Source: Syntrophomonadaceae bacterium
GTDB taxonomy: Bacteria > Bacillota_D > Dethiobacteria > DTU022 > UBA8154
Assembly: GCA_007120815.1 (NCBI GenBank)
Contig: SKMY01000054.1
Location: 1-9,651 of the forward strand
Direction of reading: 5' to 3'
Length of the DNA stretch: 9,651 bases
Below the pieces are notes generated by a model that saw nothing but the letters and a program-made list of their open reading frames with translations, made no database searches and was not told the origin of the DNA. The position numbers were made by a program, and so were the translations under genes. This document shows positions 7,434 to 9,651 of the stretch, piece by piece (positions within the stretch are counted from its first letter, which is position 1; each line of letters opens with the position of its first letter).

Positions 7434-8003
7434 ATGATGAGGAAAAAAGCCAGCAGATTTTTTATTGTCGAGGCGCGCAGGATGATTCCATTGGTATTTT
7501 TGTTGGTACTACTCTTGGGGCTCACCGTATACGATAACTTCTTTCGCGTTGAACCCACTGTAGGGAGTCCGGAGGGATTTGAAGAAGGGATAGCTTTTAC
7601 CACAACCGACTGGGGGCCGCTGACCTCTCCAACATCTTTTACCATAGCAGCCACCCACGATGAATGGGCTCAGCTTTCCCTGGAAAAAGGGCTGACTTTA
7701 CCGGACTATCCATTTAATGCCCAGGAAGAACTGGCTGTTTTCGCAGTAAACAGTGAAATTCAGGGCATACAAATTATCCCGCGCTTTGAAGAGATCGTGG
7801 TGCAGGTTCTGGTGGAGCCCAAAGACAACTTCTATCACGTGGTGACCGTGGACCGAAAAGCAGTGGATCATGAACAAGCGGTTTGGAAATTCGTAAATCA
7901 GGACAACATGCTGCTAAACCGTATTATCCCCTTCTGGCATGACCAGGAAGAAAACGACGACGATGAGGATGAAGAAGAGGAAGAAGAGGTAATGGAGAAG
8001 TAG
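7434..8003 (+). CDS. Membrane-anchored protein of unknown function with acidic tail
   Basis: I do not recognise this protein with certainty. Residues 1-16 are basic (K/R-rich). One hydrophobic segment (about 17-33, IPLVFLLVLLLGLTVY) should anchor it with the C-terminus outside. The extracytoplasmic part (about 35-165) has DEWAQL and the pattern of alternating strands in ELAVFAVNSEI, EEIVVQVLVE and YHVVTVDRKAV. This loosely recalls the PrcB C-terminal-like fold; that is inference only. The last 18 residues contain 14 Asp or Glu. Length is 189 residues from ATG 7434; ATG 7437 is equally possible, and TTG 7419 lies within the hairpin loop upstream of the Shine-Dalgarno. No lipobox cysteine is seen. 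It lies 114 bases after mtaB and converges on the YlbF-family gene, so functional linkage to mtaB is unclear. Confidence 0.75.
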   Translation: MMRKKASRFFIVEARRMIPLVFLLVLLLGLTVYDNFFRVEPTVGSPEGFEEGIAFTTTDWGPLTSPTSFTIAATHDEWAQLSLEKGLTLPDYPFNAQEELAVFAVNSEIQGIQIIPRFEEIVVQVLVEPKDNFYHVVTVDRKAVDHEQAVWKFVNQDNMLLNRIIPFWHDQEENDDDEDEEEEEEVMEK

Positions 8004-8007
8004 GCCG

Positions 8008-8039
8008 AAGTAGGGGTCGAAAAAAGTAGGGATCGAAAA
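8008..8039. repeat. Tandem 16-base repeat, two copies
   Basis: AAGTAGGGGTCGAAAA (8008-8023) is followed directly by AAGTAGGGATCGAAAA (8024-8039), differing at one base. A partial third unit, GAAGTAGG, overlaps the end of the preceding gene (7997-8004) and includes its stop codon. It probably arose by local duplication. Confidence 0.75.
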
Positions 8040-8082
8040 TAAAGGGGCTGGAAGGGAACCGGGTAAGCCCCCCCGGCCCCCT
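8036..8082 (-). terminator. Intrinsic terminator of the YlbF-family gene
   Basis: On the minus strand, a GC-rich stem pairs AGGGG-CCGG (8082-8073) with CTGG-CCCCT-like bases (8051-8043), with one bulge and one G-T pair, and is extended inside by G/C pairs. TTTATTTT follows at once (complement of 8036-8043). This is a good Rho-independent terminator for minus-strand transcription, about 60 bases after the stop codon. On the + strand no T-run follows the stem. Confidence 0.6.
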
Positions 8083-8124
8083 GCAATCTGTTTGCGATGG
8101 CTTAAGAACTCCCGTGGCGCTTTT

Positions 8125-8147
8125 GAACCGGTGCCCCGGTTTATTCC
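8125..8147 (+). terminator. Short hairpin, possible + strand terminator
   Basis: AACCGG (8126-8131), loop TGCC, CCGGTT (8136-8141), followed by TATT. It could end transcription from the membrane-protein gene, but the T-run is short. It overlaps the stop codon of the opposing gene, so the two genes converge with their ends very close together. Confidence 0.35.
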
Positions 8148-8500
8148 AGACCCAATTCCGGTTCTATGTCCAGGATATCCTCCATGGCTTCACCAATGAT
8201 TTTCTGAATATCCGTCAGCATGATACTGAATCGATATTCAGCTTCCAGGTATTCTTTTACGGTCATATTTAGATTAATCACTTCCATGAGCCTGTTTAAA
8301 CGCTCTTCCTGCTCCGGTGCGACTTCAATGCCGGAGAGTTTTTGTTTTTGAAGTTCAATTTGGTTCTTCCTGAAATCCGTTAACATTTCTTTTGCGCTGC
8401 TGTCGCCATCTAGTTTTTCCTTGGCATGCAAAAAATTTTTGTACTCCGGTGAAACCTTGATGGCTTTGGCCAGGGCATACGCGTGATCATAAACGTTCAT
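8141..8500 (-). CDS. YlbF/YmcA-family regulatory protein
   Basis: A 119-residue, nearly all-helical, charged protein with the layout of the YlbF/YmcA (Com_YlbF) family: DHAYALAKAIKVSPEYKNF at the start, a middle helix KEMLTDFRKNQIELQKQKLSG, and a C-terminal helix EYRFSIMLTDIQKIIGEAM. In Bacillus subtilis YlbF and YmcA act with YaaT (the RicA/F/T or Y-complex) in sporulation, competence, biofilm formation and RNase Y-dependent mRNA maturation. Whether this paralogue has that role is inference. No cysteines occur in the protein, so it lacks any residues of its own for iron-sulfur binding. The start is clear: AAGGAGG (complement of 8508-8514) is seven bases before ATG. It is divergent from hinT and convergent with the membrane-protein gene, thus its own unit. 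Confidence 0.82.
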   Translation of the reverse strand: MNVYDHAYALAKAIKVSPEYKNFLHAKEKLDGDSSAKEMLTDFRKNQIELQKQKLSGIEVAPEQEERLNRLMEVINLNMTVKEYLEAEYRFSIMLTDIQKIIGEAMEDILDIEPELGLE

Positions 8501-8556
8501 TCAACCGCCTCCTTCTCCATGACTATCTTTATTGCTCAATTTTTGTCGACCTTCCT

Positions 8557-8590
8557 GGTGGCCAACCCCCCGGGGTGGACAACCCCCGGG
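8557..8590. repeat. GC-rich tandem 17-base repeat in the leader of the YlbF-family gene
   Basis: GGTGGCCAACCCCCCGG (8557-8573) and GGTGGACAACCCCCGGG (8574-8590) abut and match at 15 of 17 positions. CCCGGGG (8569-8575) can also pair with CCCCGGG (8584-8590) as a seven-base-pair stem with an eight-base loop. Flanking CTTCC (8551-8555) and GGAAG (8589-8593) offer an alternative outer stem. The repeat lies in the transcribed leader of the minus-strand gene and about 100 bases upstream of the hinT start site. Confidence 0.7.
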
Positions 8591-8625
8591 AAGACGAGGC
8601 ACCCATGAAAGAAAGACTTTTTCAT

Positions 8626-8634
8626 ATTATAGCA
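8626..8634 (-). promoter_or_regulatory. Extended -10 promoter for the YlbF-family gene
   Basis: The minus strand reads TGCTATAAT (complement of 8634-8626), a perfect extended -10 motif. The -35 region is weak and AT-rich (TTTTAA or TTTAAA near 8648-8654). Transcription would begin near 8619, giving a leader of about 118 bases that includes the 17-base tandem repeat. Confidence 0.6.
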
Positions 8635-8682
8635 AACCGCGTAAATCTTTAAAAGGTTAGTATTCCTAAAAAGCAATAAAAA

Positions 8683-8691
8683 TGATATAAT
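8683..8691 (+). promoter_or_regulatory. Extended -10 promoter of hinT
   Basis: TGATATAAT is a consensus extended -10 box (TATAAT at 8686-8691). The -35 region is poor (TTCCTA at 8663-8668), which the TG extension can offset. The start site would be near 8698, giving a leader of about 27 bases. It is back to back with the minus-strand extended -10 about 50 bases away. Confidence 0.65.
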
Positions 8692-8724
8692 AAGGGGCAG
8701 AATGTACTGAAAGGAGCGGTTTTT

Positions 8725-9078
8725 TTGGAAAACTGCATATTCTGTAAAATTGTTGCAGGCGAAGTGCCAGCCCAAATCATTTATGAAAATGACCATGTCA
8801 TTGCCTTCAATGATATTAACCCCGTTGCACCTGTACACGTTTTAATTGTCCCGCGTATACATATACCTTCTCTGAATGAACTGGAGGCGGGTCATACTGA
8901 AATCATGGGCCAGATGATGTTGGCTGCAAAAGAAGTGGCCAGGCAGCAGGAAATAGCAGAAAAAGGGTATCGCCTTGTATCAAACTGCGGTGCTGATGCC
9001 GGACAGGTTGTTTATCACATCCATTTTCACTTGTTGGGTGGGCGCCCCTTCGGCCACAGCCTGGTCGGGAAAGGGTGA
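8725..9078 (+). CDS. hinT: HIT-family protein (HinT-like nucleoside phosphoramidase)
   Basis: HIT proteins of the HinT branch hydrolyse adenosine 5'-phosphoramidates and related nucleotide conjugates in the cytoplasm. The active-site motif is HIHFHLLGGRP (98-108), with the three histidines at 98, 100 and 102. The N-terminal CIFCKIVAGEVPA carries a CxxC (C4, C7), which is common in Gram-positive HinT and may bind zinc. NPVAPVHVLIVPRIHIPS (32-49) is the family core. At 117 residues it is full length. It starts at TTG 8725, eight bases after AAAGGAG (8710-8716), with no other start nearby. Its place before rpsU and yqeY is conserved in many Clostridia. It has its own promoter and is not part of the chaperone operon transcript. 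Confidence 0.92.
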   Translation: MENCIFCKIVAGEVPAQIIYENDHVIAFNDINPVAPVHVLIVPRIHIPSLNELEAGHTEIMGQMMLAAKEVARQQEIAEKGYRLVSNCGADAGQVVYHIHFHLLGGRPFGHSLVGKG

Positions 9079-9226
9079 ATATTTGGACGCATAAATCCCA
9101 TCGTGTGACGAGCAGTGACAGCAGCAAAAAATTATTTCCCCGTTATACCGCTAAACACAATATTAAATATAAACAAATACCCCTTACAAAAGGATAGAGT
9201 GCGATTTTCCCATTTTTTTCCCTTCG
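9079..9226. other. AT-rich spacer between hinT and the rpsU promoter
   Basis: No gene is visible. A four-base-pair hairpin (TCGT-GTG-ACGA, about 9101-9111) is too weak to be called a terminator. The second half is A/T-rich, directly upstream of the rpsU -35 box, and could serve as an UP-like element. It also holds the left arm of the 12-base inverted repeat listed next. Confidence 0.4.
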
Positions 9227-9263
9227 TTGACAGTGTTTTTTTGAAAAGGTATAATATTGTGTT
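9154..9263. repeat. Perfect 12-base inverted repeat across the rpsU promoter
   Basis: AACACAATATTA (9154-9165) is exactly complementary, in reverse, to TAATATTGTGTT (9252-9263). The right arm covers most of the -10 box and the likely start site. In addition TTATACC (9143-9149) mirrors GGTATAA (9248-9254). The arms are 86 bases apart. Only the last bases of the right arm would be transcribed, so any role would be at the DNA level. Confidence 0.6.
9227..9255 (+). promoter_or_regulatory. Consensus sigma-A promoter of rpsU-yqeY
   Basis: TTGACA (9227-9232), a spacer of exactly 17 bases, and TATAAT (9250-9255): a full consensus promoter, as expected for a highly expressed ribosomal protein gene. 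The start would be near 9262, giving a leader of about 75 bases before rpsU. Confidence 0.92.
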
Positions 9264-9336
9264 GAATGGTTTTATATTTCTCGGTATGGAAGCGGTAATT
9301 GTAGATGCCAGGTTTTAGGCGGAGGGAGGGATATTG

Positions 9337-9513
9337 ATGCCGGAAATTAAAGTAGGTAAAAACGAAAGCCTCGATAATGCCCTGAAAAGGTTTAAAAAAC
9401 AGTGTGCAAAAACAGGAATTCTTTCGGAGGTCCGTAAACGAGAGCATTATGAAAAACCCAGTGTGCGTCGCAAAAAGAAGTCCGAAGCAGCACGAAAAAA
9501 GAGGAAGTTCTAA
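9337..9513 (+). CDS. rpsU: 30S ribosomal protein S21
   Basis: S21 is a small basic protein of the 30S subunit, located near the Shine-Dalgarno/anti-Shine-Dalgarno helix and involved in initiation. The 58 residues match the family over the full length: start [19 protein letters not shown], then [18 protein letters not shown], and a Lys/Arg-rich tail ending KKRKF. ATG at 9337 follows a strong purine-rich Shine-Dalgarno (GGAGGGAGGG, 9321-9330). It has its own consensus promoter and is followed 26 bases later by yqeY, the common order in Firmicutes. The gene is short but intact. Confidence 0.97.
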   Translation: MPEIKVGKNESLDNALKRFKKQCAKTGILSEVRKREHYEKPSVRRKKKSEAARKKRKF

Positions 9514-9539
9514 CAAGGGGATTCATGGAGGCGATGCCT

Positions 9540-9651
9540 TTGAGTATTCTAGAACAATTGGTGGAGGACCAAAAAACCGCCATGCGGGCCAAAGAAAAAC
9601 TTCGTCTCGGTGTCATTCGCTACTTACGAAGTGAATTAAAAAATGCTGAAA
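9540..9651 (+). CDS. yqeY: GatB/YqeY-domain protein, cut by the window end
   Basis: Only the first 37 residues are present, beginning MSILEQLVEDQKTAMRAKEK and continuing with RLGVIRYLRSELKNAE. This is the typical N-terminus of YqeY, a roughly 150-residue protein related to the C-terminal domain of GatB (tRNA-dependent amidotransferase); its precise role is unclear, with tRNA binding presumed. In-frame ATGs at 9525 and 9534 are alternatives, but the Shine-Dalgarno GGAGG (9527-9531) is eight bases before TTG 9540, and family members usually begin with MS-hydrophobic-LE. It is cotranscribed with rpsU. Confidence 0.88.
   Translation, partial: MSILEQLVEDQKTAMRAKEKLRLGVIRYLRSELKNAE

Noticed and set aside
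7898..8086. Minus-strand frame with a long serine run
   Set aside because: The serine run is the reverse reading of the acidic GAA/GAG/GAT codons of the membrane-protein tail.
9286..9312. Possible regulatory stem in the rpsU leader (GGTAT with GATGCC)
   Set aside because: Five base pairs with one wobble and a large loop; no resemblance to a known ribosomal-protein leader.
9115..9318. Plus-strand frame of 67 codons across the rpsU promoter
   Set aside because: It contains a consensus promoter, is AT-rich, lacks a Shine-Dalgarno, and overlaps the rpsU leader.

Overview
The window carries the hrcA-type class I heat-shock operon of a low-to-mid GC Gram-positive bacterium, most likely an anaerobic member of the Clostridia (Peptococcaceae or Syntrophomonadaceae-like). 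Four things point there: a perfect CIRCE operator in front of hrcA, the order hrcA-grpE-dnaK-dnaJ followed by rsmE and mtaB, a DnaK of the Firmicutes type with a short segment after the first ATPase motif, and the downstream set HIT protein, ribosomal protein S21 and YqeY. The genus cannot be fixed from the sequence alone. No rRNA, tRNA, CRISPR array, insertion sequence or prophage gene is visible.

Layout. Positions 1-237 hold a pyrimidine-rich tract, a small inverted repeat, a sigma-A-type promoter and the CIRCE operator. Positions 238-5040 are hrcA, grpE, dnaK and dnaJ on the + strand, closely spaced. A 160-base gap with two hairpins follows, where many relatives carry prmA. Then come rsmE (5201-5971) and mtaB (5976-7319), which look translationally linked. 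After 114 bases that contain a hairpin hiding a ribosome binding site, there is a membrane-anchored protein of unknown function (7434-8003) with a very acidic tail. It converges on a minus-strand YlbF/YmcA-family gene (8141-8500). That gene is divergent from hinT (8725-9078), with two extended -10 promoters back to back between them. A consensus sigma-A promoter then drives rpsU (9337-9513), followed by yqeY, which runs off the end.

How it fits together. HrcA represses its own operon by binding CIRCE. DnaK, its J-protein DnaJ and its nucleotide exchange factor GrpE form the Hsp70 folding machine. RsmE (16S rRNA m3U1498 methylation), MtaB (tRNA ms2t6A37 formation), S21 and YqeY tie the region to translation. 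Five genes (grpE, rsmE, mtaB, hinT, yqeY) appear to start at TTG codons placed behind good Shine-Dalgarno sequences.

The coding content is mostly conserved housekeeping. I see no clear new multi-gene system. The less ordinary parts are the intergenic ones: the RBS-sequestering hairpin with a promoter-like element in its loop, the 17-base tandem repeat in the leader of the YlbF-family gene, the 12-base inverted repeat across the rpsU promoter, and the uncharacterised membrane protein.
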